This document shows positions 1 through 11,339 of a stretch of 64,000 bases of DNA, one piece after another. The position numbers and the translations under genes are program-made. Numbering within the stretch: position 1 is the stretch's first letter; the number at the start of each line of letters is the position of its first letter. Source of the DNA: RPQJ01 sp963744735 (GTDB taxonomy: Bacteria > Pseudomonadota > Gammaproteobacteria > Steroidobacterales > Steroidobacteraceae); NCBI GenBank assembly GCA_963744735.1, contig CAVUVH010000005.1:310001-374000 (forward strand), written 5' to 3'. A model generated the notes under the pieces. That model did not search any database, was not told where the DNA came from, and worked only from the letters and a program-made list of their open reading frames with translations.

Positions 1-972
1 GTCTCGACGATCTCGACGCCGGCGGGCAGGCCTGCCCGCAGCTGGTTCAGCTTGTCCTTGACGCGCACGATCGTGTCACGCGCATTCTCGCCGTCGCGCA
101 TGACGATCACGCCGCCCACCGCCTCGCCCTCGCCGTCGAGCTCGCCGATGCCGCGCCGCATCTCGGGCCCGAGGCGCACCTCGGCGACGTCGCGCAGCAG
201 CACCGGCGTGCCCTCCTTGCTCGCCATGACCGGAATCTGTTCGAGGTCGGCGATGCTCTTCACGTAGCCGGTCGCCCGCACCATGTACTCGGCCTCCGCC
301 ATCTCGATGACCGAGCCGCCGACTTCCTGGTTGCCCCTGCGGATCGCCTCCTCCACCATCATCAGCGGGATGCCATAGCCGCGCAGGCGCAGCGGGTCGA
401 CCACGACCTGGTACTGCTTGACCATGCCGCCCACGGTGGCCACCTCGGCCACGCCCTCGAGCGCCTGCAGCTCGAACTTCAGGAACCAGTCCTGCAGCGA
501 GCGCAGTTGCGCGAGGTCGTGCCTGCCGCTGCGGTCGACCAGCGCGTACTGGTACACCCAGCCGACGCCGGTCGCGTCCGGTCCGAGCGACGGGCGCACG
601 CCCTCGGGCAGCCGCGCCGCCGCCTGGCTCAGGTACTCGAGCACGCGCGAGCGCGCCCAGTACGGATCGGTGCCGTCCTCGAACAGCACGTTGACGAAGG
701 AGTCGCCGTAGAACGAGTAGCCGCGCACGGTCGTGGCACCCGGCACCGACAGCAGCGCGCTGGTCAGCGGATAGGTGACCTGGTCCTCGACCACGCGCGG
801 CGCCTGGCCCGGATACGGCGTGCGGACGATCACCTGCACGTCGGACAGGTCCGGCAGGGCGTCGACCGGCGTGTGCAGCACCGAGTACGCGCCGATCGCC
901 CGCGAGCATCAGCGCCAGCAGCAGCACCAGTGGCCGGTTGGCCAGCGAGCCACGGATGATCGCGTCGATCAT
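1..972 (-). CDS. czcA: Heavy-metal efflux RND pump, inner-membrane permease (CusA/CzcA family), N-terminal part
   Basis: N-terminal third of a proton-driven RND transporter that exports metal cations from the cytoplasm or periplasm through a tripartite complex. The start 'MIDAIIRGSLANRPLVLLLA' is the usual amphipathic segment plus TM1, and periplasmic-loop motifs such as 'YSFYGDSFVNVLFEDG' can be read in another frame. A single extra base near 900, in a run of Cs on the plus strand, breaks the frame after about residue 24. Removing it restores homology through the left window edge. The start overlaps the adaptor stop by 4 bases (ATGA), so the two are translationally coupled. The gene continues beyond base 1, so the proton-relay TM4 and the metal-specificity residues cannot be checked. 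Family assignment is firm, the metal is not: Cu/Ag or Co/Zn/Cd are both possible. Confidence 0.85.
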
Positions 973-2264
973 GGCGTCGGGCCCCGGTGCGCGGCGTGCG
1001 GATCGGCCGGGGTCGCGGCGGCAGGCGCCGCCGTCCCGCCATCCTCGAGCCGGTCAAGGCCTGCCCCGAGATTCGCCTCCGAGTCGAGCAGGAACTGCGC
1101 GGCGACGACCACCTGCTCGCCCTCCTGCAGCCCCTCGCCGATCGCGACGCGATCGCCGCTCTCGGCGCCCGCCACGACCCTGCGCGAGACGAACCGGCCG
1201 TCGCCCAGTGCCACCACGACGCGGTCCTGCTGGCCGCCGCGGATCAGCGCGCTGCGGGGAATGTGCAGCGTGGCCGCGGCGTCCGCGCCCTGCAGGCTGA
1301 CCCGCGCGAGCATGTTGGGCTTCACGCCCGGCGGCAGCTGGTCGAGCGTGATGCGCGCGCGCAGCGTGCGCGTCTCCATGTTGAGCTCCGGATAGACGTA
1401 TTCGACGCGGCCGCCGAGGCGCTGGCCGGGCAGCGCCGGAAAGCGGACCTCGGCCTGCGTGCCCGGCTGCAGCCAGCCCGCCTGCGCCTCCGGCACTTCG
1501 GCGATGATCCACAGGCTGCCGAGTTGCGTGATCGTCATTGCGACCATCTCCGGGCTCAGCATCGCCCCTTCGCGCGCCTCGAGTTCCGTGACCACGCCTG
1601 CGATCGGCGCGTGGAACGCGACGCGGCCGGCGGCGCGTCCCGACTTCGCCAGGCGCGAGGCCGTGCCCGCGTCCAGGCCCAGCGCGCGCAGGCGCTCGCG
1701 CGAGGCGTCGATCAGCTCGCGGTTGCCGATCTGCAGTGCATCGAGGTATTCCTGCTGCGCGGCTTCCAGCATCGGCGAGTACAGCGTGAACAGCAGCTGG
1801 CCCTGCTGCACCGTCTCGCCCATGGCCCGCACCGCCAGGCCTTCGACCCAGCCTTCGGCGCGCGGCCGCACCTGCTGCACCGTGCGTTCATCGAAGGCCA
1901 CGTAGCCGACCACGTCCGCCGACTGCCCGAGGGGGCTGCGCAGCACGGGTTCGGTGCGGACGCCCAGGTTGTTGATCACCGCGGGCGAGATGCGCACGCC
2001 GCCTTCCCCGGCAGCCGGATCGACCGCGGGCTCGTCGAACTTGACCAGCGTCATGCCGCAGATCGGGCACTGGCCGGGCTCGTCGCGCACCACGTCGGGG
2101 TGCATCGGGCAACGGTACTTCGGGTTCGTGTGCTTGAGGGCGTGCTCGGCCAGCGTGTCGTCCGCCGCCGTGCGCACGGGTTCACTCGCCGGTTGCTTCG
2201 AGCAGGCGCCGATCACGAGCGCCAGCACACACAGGACTGCGATACGGCTGGAATGGAAGCTCAT
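969..2264 (-). CDS. czcB: Efflux RND transporter periplasmic adaptor (CusB/CzcB family) with heavy-metal-binding domain
   Basis: Membrane-fusion protein of 431 residues that bridges the RND pump and the outer-membrane channel. A lipoprotein signal ends in 'VIGAC' with Cys21 as the lipidation site. Residues about 50-75 form the small heavy-metal-binding domain seen in CusB-type adaptors, with 'CPMHP' and 'CPICGM' giving paired Cys/Met ligands. Lipoyl/barrel-sandwich, alpha-hairpin and beta-barrel segments follow in the usual order, and the length is typical. It overlaps its neighbours on both sides by 4 bases, so the three efflux genes form one operon. The metal-binding domain favours Cu/Ag or a broad divalent range, but this is inference. 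Confidence 0.9.
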   Translation of the reverse strand: MSFHSSRIAVLCVLALVIGACSKQPASEPVRTAADDTLAEHALKHTNPKYRCPMHPDVVRDEPGQCPICGMTLVKFDEPAVDPAAGEGGVRISPAVINNLGVRTEPVLRSPLGQSADVVGYVAFDERTVQQVRPRAEGWVEGLAVRAMGETVQQGQLLFTLYSPMLEAAQQEYLDALQIGNRELIDASRERLRALGLDAGTASRLAKSGRAAGRVAFHAPIAGVVTELEAREGAMLSPEMVAMTITQLGSLWIIAEVPEAQAGWLQPGTQAEVRFPALPGQRLGGRVEYVYPELNMETRTLRARITLDQLPPGVKPNMLARVSLQGADAAATLHIPRSALIRGGQQDRVVVALGDGRFVSRRVVAGAESGDRVAIGEGLQEGEQVVVAAQFLLDSEANLGAGLDRLEDGGTAAPAAATPADPHAAHRGPTP

Positions 2265-3541
2265 GGTGCATCACCTGCGAGGTAGTCGATTTCGTGCTGC
2301 GCCAGCGACCGGTCGACGGCGAGGCGCAGGTGCTTGAGGCGGGTGTCGAGCGCGACGCGGCGGGCCATCACCACTTCGTCGAGCATGGCCCGGTTGGAGC
2401 TCCAGCCGAGCAGCGCGGCCTTGACGGTCTGGTCGGCGAGCGGCAGCAGGTCCGTCTCGTAGAAGCGCTCGAGTTCGGCGGTGCGCTGCACGCTGTGCCA
2501 GGCCTCGGCCAGCATCGCCGACATCTCGCGCCGATGGTCTTCGTGCCGCTCGTGCAGGGCCTCGGTCTCGAGCCGCGCGGCGCTCACCGCGCGGTCCTGG
2601 CGGTTGGCCTGGAAGAACGGCAGTCCCACGGTCACCATCGCGCTGAGCATGTCGGGCCGCGCGCCCATGCCACCTTCCATCTCGCCCTGCCGGAAGCCGT
2701 AGCTCACGTCGAGCATCCATGCCGGCTTGCGCAGTTCCCGCGCGACATCGCGCGCCGTGGTCGCGGCATCGATGCGGCGCTCGAAATCCACCTGCGCGGG
2801 GTGCCCGGCCAGGCGCGCCTCGAGCACGGCGAGCGGCTCGAGCTCGGCCCGCGGCGACAGCCCCGACGGCTGCGCGCGCGCCGCGTCGTCCAGGCCCAGC
2901 CAGAACGACAACTGCGAGCGGATCATGGCCTCGTCGCGGTCGAGGTCGAGCTGCTGTTCGCGCAGCATTGCGGCCTCGAGTCCCGCCTGCAGCAGGTCAA
3001 TCTGCTTGCCTTCGCCCGCGGCGTAACGCGCGCGCGCCGATTGCCGCAGCTGCTCGACCCAGCTCACCTGCCCGTCCAGCAGCTGGCGGGCGGAGCCGAT
3101 GTAGGCGAGCCGGGTCCAGAGCCGGCGCACGTCGCGCCGCACGATGCGCTCGCGATCGAGCGCGGTGGCGTCCATCGCCGTGGCGAGCTGCTCCATCTGC
3201 CGGCGCGAGAGCTGGCGGGACTTGCCCGGCCGGAACTCCTGGCTGATGCCGAGTTCCAGCATCGTCATGTCCTCGGCATCGAGGCTGAAGGAGTCGACCG
3301 GCACGTTGACCACGCCGAGCCGCAGCTCGGGGTCCATCAGCTGGCCGTCCATCACTGCGCGCTCGCGCATGGCCGCGCCCTGCGCGCGCATCTCCCTGAG
3401 CATCGCGTCGCGCTCGATCGCGGCGTGTTCCGCGGCCGCCAGCGTCAAGGCCTCGGCGGGCGACCGCGCGGGCAGCAGCGCCAGCAACAGCAGCAGCAGC
3501 AGCGCCCGGGGGCGCGCCGATAGGTTCGCAATTGGCAACAT
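2261..3541 (-). CDS. czcC: TolC-family outer-membrane efflux channel (CusC/CzcC type)
   Basis: Outer-membrane factor of the tripartite efflux system. I start it at the ATG at 3541 ('MLPIANLSARPR'), which has GGAG about 8 bases upstream and opens a clean Sec signal with a poly-Leu core and an 'ARSPAEA' cleavage region. A longer in-frame start at 3565 would put extra residues before the signal. The mature part is dominated by long helices with the two-fold OEP repeat, including 'LELGISQEFRPGKSRQLSRR' and the second repeat near residue 300. About 426 residues is normal for this family. First gene of the operon, with its stop overlapping the adaptor start (ATGA). Confidence 0.88.
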   Translation of the reverse strand: MLPIANLSARPRALLLLLLLALLPARSPAEALTLAAAEHAAIERDAMLREMRAQGAAMRERAVMDGQLMDPELRLGVVNVPVDSFSLDAEDMTMLELGISQEFRPGKSRQLSRRQMEQLATAMDATALDRERIVRRDVRRLWTRLAYIGSARQLLDGQVSWVEQLRQSARARYAAGEGKQIDLLQAGLEAAMLREQQLDLDRDEAMIRSQLSFWLGLDDAARAQPSGLSPRAELEPLAVLEARLAGHPAQVDFERRIDAATTARDVARELRKPAWMLDVSYGFRQGEMEGGMGARPDMLSAMVTVGLPFFQANRQDRAVSAARLETEALHERHEDHRREMSAMLAEAWHSVQRTAELERFYETDLLPLADQTVKAALLGWSSNRAMLDEVVMARRVALDTRLKHLRLAVDRSLAQHEIDYLAGDAP

Positions 3542-3613
3542 GCACACACTCCGCAAAGACCACACGCGCCGGGGCGGGAACCGCCGGCGTTCAGGCTGGG
3601 CCGGGTGCGTGCG

Positions 3614-4048
3614 CTACCTGAGGTAGCGGCAGAGACTGACGGTGAGGGAAGCGTGCGGCAGCGGCGGTGGCGCGGCCGCGACGAGCGAGTGCATCGTGTC
3701 TGCGACGTGCGGCACGAGCATGGCGATGGGTGTCGGCGGGGCCAGCAGGGCCGCAATGAATCCGATCCTGGAATCGACCTGCGGATCGTGCGGGAATGCG
3801 CAGCTGGAGTGATCGCAGGCGTCGTCGCCGGCCGCGGCCGGCGGACAATACGGGCAGTGCTCCGCTGCCGATTGCTGCATGCCGCCCGGCATCTGCGCGC
3901 AATGCTCGGTGTCCGCGGCACTCCGCTCGAGCGCCATCAGGCACGGCGCGGTCGCGAGTTGCAGCCAGGTCAGGCAGAACAACGCGAGCGCCACCCTGGC
4001 CAGGGAGCGCTGCCGTCTGCGAAACCAATGGAGTCCTGCGAGTTTCAT
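3614..4048 (-). CDS. Small Cys/His-rich exported protein of the metal-efflux locus
   Basis: About 144 residues, not assignable to a named family with certainty; it resembles the DUF2946-type proteins that often precede copper or other metal efflux genes. The start at 4048 opens 'MKLAGLHWFRRRQRSLARVA' followed by a hydrophobic segment, so it is exported or membrane anchored. The middle is rich in metal ligands: 'HCPYCPP', 'DDACDHSSCAFPHD', 'EHCAQMPGGM'. A hydrophobic stretch follows near residue 95. It lies 70 bases upstream of the channel gene on the same strand and probably shares its transcript. A periplasmic metal-binding or sensing role is inference from composition and position. The palindrome GCTACCTGAGGTAGC lies over its stop codon. 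Confidence 0.6.
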   Translation of the reverse strand: MKLAGLHWFRRRQRSLARVALALFCLTWLQLATAPCLMALERSAADTEHCAQMPGGMQQSAAEHCPYCPPAAAGDDACDHSSCAFPHDPQVDSRIGFIAALLAPPTPIAMLVPHVADTMHSLVAAAPPPLPHASLTVSLCRYLR

Positions 4049-4165
4049 GCCGTTCGATCCTGCTGCCGCAGAACCTACCCTGCCCTCGCAGGCGAAGCAA
4101 GCACGATGCCCTCGCACGACGGTGGAATCTGCGGCAAGTCCCTAATGGCATGGCAGAATCGTGCG

Positions 4166-5417
4166 ATGTTCCCGCCAAATCGACCCCTGGCTGCGCTCGC
4201 GGCAATGTCCGTCCTCGCCTTGCCGGGCTGCGGTCGCGAGCCCGCGCCGACCGAGCGCTGGCTGGGCCCGGTGGTCGACGTGGCGGCGCCCGCCGCCGCC
4301 GGGGCGCGTTTCCCCCACCTGGCTGCAGCGCCCGCCGGCGCCCCGGTCGTGATGAGCTGGCTCGAGCCGGGCAGCGATGGCAGCCGCTACAGCCTGCGCT
4401 ATGCCGCCTGGCAGGAAGACCGGCGCTGGGGCCCCGCGACCGAGGTCGCGGCCGGCGAGAACTGGTTCGTGAACTGGGCCGACTTTCCCTCGGTGGTGCC
4501 GCTCGACGAGCGCGCGCTGGCCGCGCACTGGCTGCAACAGCAGCCCGGCGGCGTGTATTCCTACGACGTGATGACGCGGCTCAGCACCGACCACGGGCGC
4601 ACCTGGAGCGCGCCCGCCGCGCCGCACGACGACGGCACCGCGACGGAGCACGGCTTCGTCTCGATCGCGAACTGGCAGGGCCGGCCCTACGCCGTCTGGC
4701 TCGATGGACGCAACACCGCCGGCGAGGGACACGGCCACGACGGGCACGCGTCCGGCGACGGCGCGATGAGCCTGCGCGGCGCGGCGCTCGCGGCCGGCGG
4801 GGCTCGTGCCGGCAGCGAGATCGACGGGCGCGTCTGCGATTGCTGCCAGACCGACCTGGCGCAGGCACGCGACGCGCTGCTGGTCGTGTATCGCGATCGC
4901 AGCGCCGACGAGGTGCGCGACATCCAGCTCGCGCGGCTCGAGCAGGGCAGAGTGGTCGACGCCGGTGAGCGTGCACGCGGACGGCTGGAAGATCGACGCG
5001 TGCCCCGTCAATGGTCCCGCCATCGCGGCGCGCGGCGATACGGTGGTGGTCGCGTGGTTCACGGCACCGGATCAGCCGCGCGTGCGGCTGGCGTTCTCGG
5101 CCGATGGCGGTCGCAGCTTTGCGCCACCGCTCGAAGTCGCCAGCGGTGCGGTGATCGGTCGCGTGGATGTGGTGCTGCTGGCCGATGGACGGGCGCTGGT
5201 GAGCTGGCTCGCCACGGCCGGCGAAGCCGCGGCGATCCGGGTGCAGCCATTCACTGGCGCGGGGCCGGCCGGCCCTGCACTCGAGGTCGCGACCGCCAAC
5301 GTCGCGCGTTCGTCGGGCTTTCCGCAGATGATCGAGGTCCCGGGCGGCCTGCTGTTCGCCTGGACCGAAACCAGCCCCGATCCGGCTGTCCGCACGGCTT
5401 TCGCGGCCCTGCGCTGA
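4166..5417 (+). CDS. Sialidase-like (BNR-repeat) lipoprotein with His-rich loop, frameshifted
   Basis: Exported lipoprotein with signal 'AAMSVLALPGC'. The mature part has repeated Asp-box-like blades such as 'STDHGRTWSAP' and 'SADGGRSFAPP', suggesting a six-bladed propeller of the exo-alpha-sialidase-like superfamily. A loop reads 'GHGHDGHASGDG', and a 'RVCDCCQTD' motif gives three clustered Cys; both look like metal ligands. True sialidase activity is doubtful, since I do not see the full arginine triad. The frame changes near 4950, where one extra base interrupts an otherwise continuous protein that ends 'TAFAALR'. It is divergent from the efflux operon, and a role in metal handling is inference. 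Confidence 0.7.
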
Positions 5418-5502
5418 GCCCCGCGCAGTCCCGGCGGCAAGGCCGCTGTGCTAGCATTTGCGCCCCGTTTTCATGCCATCAAGAGCCATCGGAGCCAGGA
5501 CG

Positions 5503-6804
<1,302 letters not shown>

Positions 6805-6856
6805 GCGTACGCGCGGACGTGGCTCAGCGAGGCGCAGCGCGCAGGCGGCAACGCGG

Positions 6857-6958
6857 TCCCCGGAGTTCGATCCGGGGAGACGCCGTGAAGCCATCGGATG
6901 GCGAGCTCGCAGCCGCCATGGCCGGCTCGCGACGTCTCCCCGGATCGAAATCCGGGGA
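6857..6958. repeat. REP/BIME-like inverted repeat between icd and aceK
   Basis: Two 26-base arms (6857-6882 and 6933-6958) are reverse complements with one mismatch, separated by 50 bases. Each arm is itself palindromic: CCCCGGA-loop-TCCGGGG in the first, CCCCGGAT-CGAA-ATCCGGGG in the second. A small GCCATC/GATGGC hairpin lies in the spacer. This is the architecture of a bacterial interspersed mosaic element. Between icd and aceK it could stabilise the icd message or attenuate read-through. Confidence 0.8.
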
Positions 6959-6988
6959 TCGAGTCGCCGCCACGACGACGCCTCAGAA

Positions 6989-8740
6989 ATGAACCTGACC
7001 GTCGCACAGCCCTCGTCGCGCGACACCCTGGTCGCGGACTGCGCGCAGCTGCTGGTCGATGCGTTCGCGGACTACAACTCCGACTTCCGCGCGATCACGC
7101 AGCGGGCGCGCCAGCGCTTCGAGGCCCGTGACTGGCGCGGCAGCCAGAAGGACGCGGTCGAGCGCATCGAGCTGTACGAGAAGTACGTGCAGGGCACGGT
7201 CGAGCTGATGCGCACCCGCCTGGGCGACGAGGTGCACGAGCGCGCCGTCTGGTCGAGCATCAAGCGGCGCTTCGACGAGATGATCGATCCGCTGCCCGAC
7301 TGCGAGTTCCCGAAGACCTTCTTCAGCTCGGTCACGCGCAAGACCTTCGGCACCGTCGGCGTCGATCCCGCGGTCGAGTTCATTGCGCTCGACCTCGACC
7401 CGCTCGGCAACGTGCGCTCGCATGTCGAGACCAAGGTCTACGCCAACCGCGGCGACATCGACCTGCTGGCGGAGGAACTGCTCGCCGACTTCAGCTTCCG
7501 CACGCCCTGGCGCGATTTCGAGCGCAGCGTGAAGATGATCGCCGACGAGGTGAAGGCGCTGGTCAACTCCGGCAGGGAGCGCCGGGCGATCGAGTCGATC
7601 GAGGTCATCAAGGAAGTCTTCTACCAGATGACGCGCGCCTACCTCGTCGGGCGCATCAACGGCCGCGGCTGGACCATGCCGTTCGTCGTCTCGCTGCGCA
7701 ACGGCGACAGCGGCGTGGTCGTGGACGCGATCATGCTGGAGGAAGGCACCGTCAGCGTGCTGTTCAGCTTCACGCGCTCGTACTTCCACGTCGACCTGGC
7801 GCACGTCGGCGAGGCCGTCAAGTTCCTGACCACCATCCTGCCGAAGAAGCGGGTCAGCGAGCTGTTCACGGTGCTCGGCCGCGCCAAGCAGGGCAAGACC
7901 GAGCGCTACCGCGAGCTGTTCAGCCACCTGCAGCAGTCGACCGACAGCTTCGTCCTGGCGCCGGGCGAGCGCGGCCTGGTGATGATCTGCTTCACGCTGC
8001 CGTCGTTCGACGTCGTCTTCAAGCTGATCCGCGACAAGTTCCCGTACCAGAAGAACATCCTGCGCGAGGACGTGCTGTCCAAGTACGAGCTGGTGTTCAA
8101 GCACGATCGCGCCGGGCGGCTGGTGGACGCGCAGGAATTCAAGCGCATCAAGTTCCCGAGGGCGCGCTTCTCGCCCGAACTGCTCGAGGAACTGCAGAAG
8201 GAAGCCGCGCGCACCGCCCATTTCGAGGGCGACGACGTCATCATCGATCACCTCTACATCGAGCGGCGCATGACGCCGCTCAACCTCTACCTGCGCTCGG
8301 TCGAGCGCGAACTGGCCGAGAAGGCGGTCATCGAGTACGGCCAGGCGATCCGCGACCTGGCGGTGACCAACATCTTCCCGGGCGACCTGCTGCTGAAGAA
8401 TTTCGGCGTCACCCGCCACGGCCGGGTGATCTTCTACGACTACGACGAGCTCTGCCTGGTGACGGACTGCCGCTTCCGCGAGATCCCGCAGTCGCAGCAC
8501 GACGAGGACGACATGCGCGCCGACGCCTGGTTCTACGTCGGCGAGAGCGACGTGTTTCCCGAGACCTTCATCAATTTCCTCGGCTTCGATCCGCACCTGA
8601 AGCAGGTGTTCATCGACGCGCACGCCGAAGTGCTGACCGCCGACTGGTGGCGCGGCATCCAGGAACGCCTGCGCGAGGGAGAACTGCTGGAGGTGCTGCC
8701 GTACCACCGGCATCGCGTCCGCGTCTTCAGCAGCCTCTAG
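6989..8740 (+). CDS. aceK: Isocitrate dehydrogenase kinase/phosphatase
   Basis: Bifunctional enzyme that phosphorylates isocitrate dehydrogenase on Ser113 to shut it off and also removes the phosphate, switching carbon between TCA cycle and glyoxylate shunt. 583 residues, full length. The nucleotide site 'APGERGLVMICFTLPSFDVV' and the following Lys in 'FKLIRDKFPYQK' match AceK, and the catalytic region 'GDLLLKNFGVTRHGRVIFYD' with 'DYDEL' is intact. In E. coli aceK follows aceBA; here it follows icd across the REP-like element, and no isocitrate lyase or malate synthase gene is in the window. Confidence 0.97.
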   Translation: MNLTVAQPSSRDTLVADCAQLLVDAFADYNSDFRAITQRARQRFEARDWRGSQKDAVERIELYEKYVQGTVELMRTRLGDEVHERAVWSSIKRRFDEMIDPLPDCEFPKTFFSSVTRKTFGTVGVDPAVEFIALDLDPLGNVRSHVETKVYANRGDIDLLAEELLADFSFRTPWRDFERSVKMIADEVKALVNSGRERRAIESIEVIKEVFYQMTRAYLVGRINGRGWTMPFVVSLRNGDSGVVVDAIMLEEGTVSVLFSFTRSYFHVDLAHVGEAVKFLTTILPKKRVSELFTVLGRAKQGKTERYRELFSHLQQSTDSFVLAPGERGLVMICFTLPSFDVVFKLIRDKFPYQKNILREDVLSKYELVFKHDRAGRLVDAQEFKRIKFPRARFSPELLEELQKEAARTAHFEGDDVIIDHLYIERRMTPLNLYLRSVERELAEKAVIEYGQAIRDLAVTNIFPGDLLLKNFGVTRHGRVIFYDYDELCLVTDCRFREIPQSQHDEDDMRADAWFYVGESDVFPETFINFLGFDPHLKQVFIDAHAEVLTADWWRGIQERLREGELLEVLPYHRHRVRVFSSL

Positions 8741-8746
8741 TCCCGC

Positions 8747-10286
8747 ATGACGCACCCTGCTCCGGCCGGCAGCCCTGCCGCGTCATCCCCCGCCCGCGTT
8801 CCTGCGTGGCTCGTTGCCCTGCTCTGCCTCATGGCATTCGCGTTCCAGGGCACGCGCGGAATCTGGGAACCGGACGAGGGGCGCTACAGCTCCGGCGGCA
8901 TCCACATGCTGGAAGGCGGCGACTGGCTGGTGCCGACGGTCGACGGCGAACAGCCACATCTCACCAAGCCGCCGCTGACCTACTGGGCGCTGGCGGCGAG
9001 CTTCGCCGTCTTCGACCACAACGAGTGGGCGGCGCGCCTGCCGAACGCCCTCGCCTATGTCGGCACCGGCCTGTTCGTGTTCGGACTCGGGCGCCGGCTG
9101 TGCCCGCGCCGACCCTGGCTGCCGGCCGTGGTGTGGGGCCTGTCATTCGGCCCGTTCGTCGCGACGAACATCGTCTCGACCGACACGCTGCTCGCATTTT
9201 TCGAGACCGCGGCGATGTACGCATTCGTCGAAGCATGGTCGCGCGAGGGACCGGCGGCGCGGCCATGGTACCGGCTGATGTGGCTGGGCTGGGGACTTGC
9301 TTTCATGACCAAGGGACCGCCCGGCCTGCTGCCGCTGCTGGCGATGACGGTTTACCTCGCCGTGCATGAAAGCGCTCGCGCCTGCGCGACATGTATGCGC
9401 CCGCCGGCCTGCTCGTGTTTGCGGTGGTCGCGTTCTCGTGGTTCAGCCTCGTGATTGCGCAGGAGCCGGCGCGGCTCGGCTATTTCCTCGGCTACGAGAT
9501 CTATGACCGGGTCTTCACGTCACTGCAGGACCGGCATCCACAGTGGTACGGCGGGTTCGAGGTCTATGTGCCCATACTGCTCGTCGGCATGCTGCCCTGG
9601 GTGGCGTTCGCCCTGCTGCGCCGCCGGCGGAATCGGCCCAGGCTGGCGTCGCCTGCGTGAACGGCTGGACGCGCGCGACCGGGACTGGCTGCTGCTGCTG
9701 TGGTGGCTGCTGCTGCCGCTGGCCATCTTCTTCCTGGCACGGTCGCGCCTGCACGCTGTACATCCTGCCGTTGATGGTTCCGCTGGCGCTGATCCTGGCG
9801 CGGCCGCTGGCTGGCTGGCCCGGCCTGGACGGCCGCGCAGGGCTCGTCAAGATCGCCGTGACCGCGGCGGTGCTGCTGCTGATCAAGGGTACGCTCGCCT
9901 ATTGGCCGTCGGACCGCGACTCGCGCGCGCTCGCCTGGACACTGCAGCAGCAGGCAGGCACGATTGCCGTGGACGAGTTCATCTTCGTCAATATGCGGCC
10001 CCTCTACGGGCTGAACGTGTACCTGCCGCAGCGCGTCGATGGACTCGAAATCGACTCGCGCCGTTACGACTACTCGACGCACCTCACGCGCCAGACCCTG
10101 TGCGCCGACCTCGAGCGCCGCCCGCCCACCGTCTACATTCTCAAGGCCGCGCACCTGCCGGCTTTTGCAGACGCGCTCGAGGGATGCGGGCGCGTGCCGC
10201 ATCGGCTCGGCTCGGTGCACTCGGACGGCAACGACCTGGTCCTGCTGCGGGTCCGGCCCGCAGCGGCGCGCAGGGAATCACGCTAG
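8747..10286 (+). CDS. ArnT-like lipid-linked sugar transferase (GT39/GT83 family), three frameshifts
   Basis: Integral membrane glycosyltransferase of the PMT/ArnT superfamily, which transfers a sugar from a polyprenyl phosphate donor, often to lipid A or protein. The first periplasmic loop carries the conserved acidic motif 'GIWEPDEGRY', then 'HLTKPPLTYW', and multiple TM helices follow. The reading frame breaks near 9370, 9640 and 9755, and four segments join into one protein ending 'LRVRPAAARRESR' at 10286. Starts 6 bases after the aceK stop. The acceptor cannot be predicted. Clean homology on both sides of each break suggests sequence errors rather than a dead gene. Confidence 0.8.
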
Positions 10287-10346
10287 GATGCGCGTCAACG
10301 GTCCGCGCCCCGCCGGGCGGACGCGCGGCCAATGGAGGAGGCGGCG

Positions 10347-11330
10347 ATGCGCATGACCTCGACGCGGGTACAGGCGGCCTTTGCACTGGGATCCCTGCTG
10401 CTGGCGCTGGGCGCCGCGGCGCAGGACGCCAACATCACGCTGCCCATCGCCGAGATCGAGCGGCTGCTGGCGGCCGAGCCCCTGGTGATCACGGCGGCGG
10501 AGATCAGCCGGCCCAAGGCCAGCGGCGACATCACGCTCAAGGCCGACGTCGCGTTTGGAGACTCGCCACCGCTGCGCGTGAAACTGCGCCGGGCCGAACC
10601 CGGCGCCGAAGCCTTCAACAACGTGCCGCGCTACGACCTCGCCGCCTACCAGCTGCAGCAACTGTTCCTCGATCCGGCCGAGTACGTCGTGCCACCCACG
10701 GCGCTGCGCATGGTGCCGCTGGCGGACTTCAAGCGGTATGCGCCCGAAGTCGCGCGCACTTTCCCGCCGGCGGAGCAGGTGCTGTCGGTCGTGCAGTACT
10801 GGCTCGCGGACGTCAAGGTCATTGCCGACGTCTACAATCCGGAGCGATTTGCGTCCGACCCGGTGTATGCGCGGCACATCGGGCAGCTGAACATCTTCAC
10901 GCACCTGGTCGATCATCGCGACTCCAACGCGGGCAATTTCCTGATCGGACGCGCCGAGTCGGGTCCGCGCGTGTTCTCGATCGATCATGGCGTGGCGTTC
11001 GCGTCGATCGACAGCGATCGCGGCGAGCTGTGGCAGCCGATCCGGATCGACCGGCTGCCGTCCGACACCGTTGCGCGACTGCGGGCGATCACGCCCGCGA
11101 TGCTGCAGGACAGGCTCGGCGTGCTGGCGCAGTGGCGCCTGCAGGACGGCCGCTACGTCGCTGTCAGCCGCGGTGCCAACCTGTGGGAGTCGCGCGGCGT
11201 GCGTCGCAAGGGCGACGATCTGCAGCTCGGCCTGACCCGCGGCGAGATCAACTCCATTTACAAGCGGCTGACGCGCCTGCTGCAGCGGGTCGACGCCGGC
11301 GAACTGCAGCTCATGCCGGCAGCGAACTGA
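10347..11330 (+). CDS. Exported protein with PI3/4-kinase-like (protein-kinase-fold) catalytic motifs
   Basis: 327 residues from the ATG at 10347, which has an ideal GGAGGAG site 6 bases upstream. Residues 1-25 form a Sec signal ending 'LALGAAAQ', so the protein should be periplasmic. The rest resembles the bacterial PI3/4-kinase/HipA-like fold: a candidate ATP-binding Lys in 'LRVKLRRAE' (about K79), helix C-like 'YDLAAYQLQQLF', catalytic loop 'HLVDHRDSNAGNFLIG' (about 187-201) and metal site 'FSIDHGVAF' (Asp about 213). All core catalytic residues appear intact. The substrate is unknown, and ATP supply outside the cytoplasm is an open question. The next gene starts 9 bases downstream and has a related C-terminal domain, so the two probably work together. 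Confidence 0.6.
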   Translation: MRMTSTRVQAAFALGSLLLALGAAAQDANITLPIAEIERLLAAEPLVITAAEISRPKASGDITLKADVAFGDSPPLRVKLRRAEPGAEAFNNVPRYDLAAYQLQQLFLDPAEYVVPPTALRMVPLADFKRYAPEVARTFPPAEQVLSVVQYWLADVKVIADVYNPERFASDPVYARHIGQLNIFTHLVDHRDSNAGNFLIGRAESGPRVFSIDHGVAFASIDSDRGELWQPIRIDRLPSDTVARLRAITPAMLQDRLGVLAQWRLQDGRYVAVSRGANLWESRGVRRKGDDLQLGLTRGEINSIYKRLTRLLQRVDAGELQLMPAAN

Positions 11331-11339
11331 GGATCGACG

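Noticed and set aside
3611..3627. GCTACCTGAGGTAGC palindrome as a regulator operator
   Set aside because: It overlaps the end of a coding frame and I see no second copy or promoter next to it.
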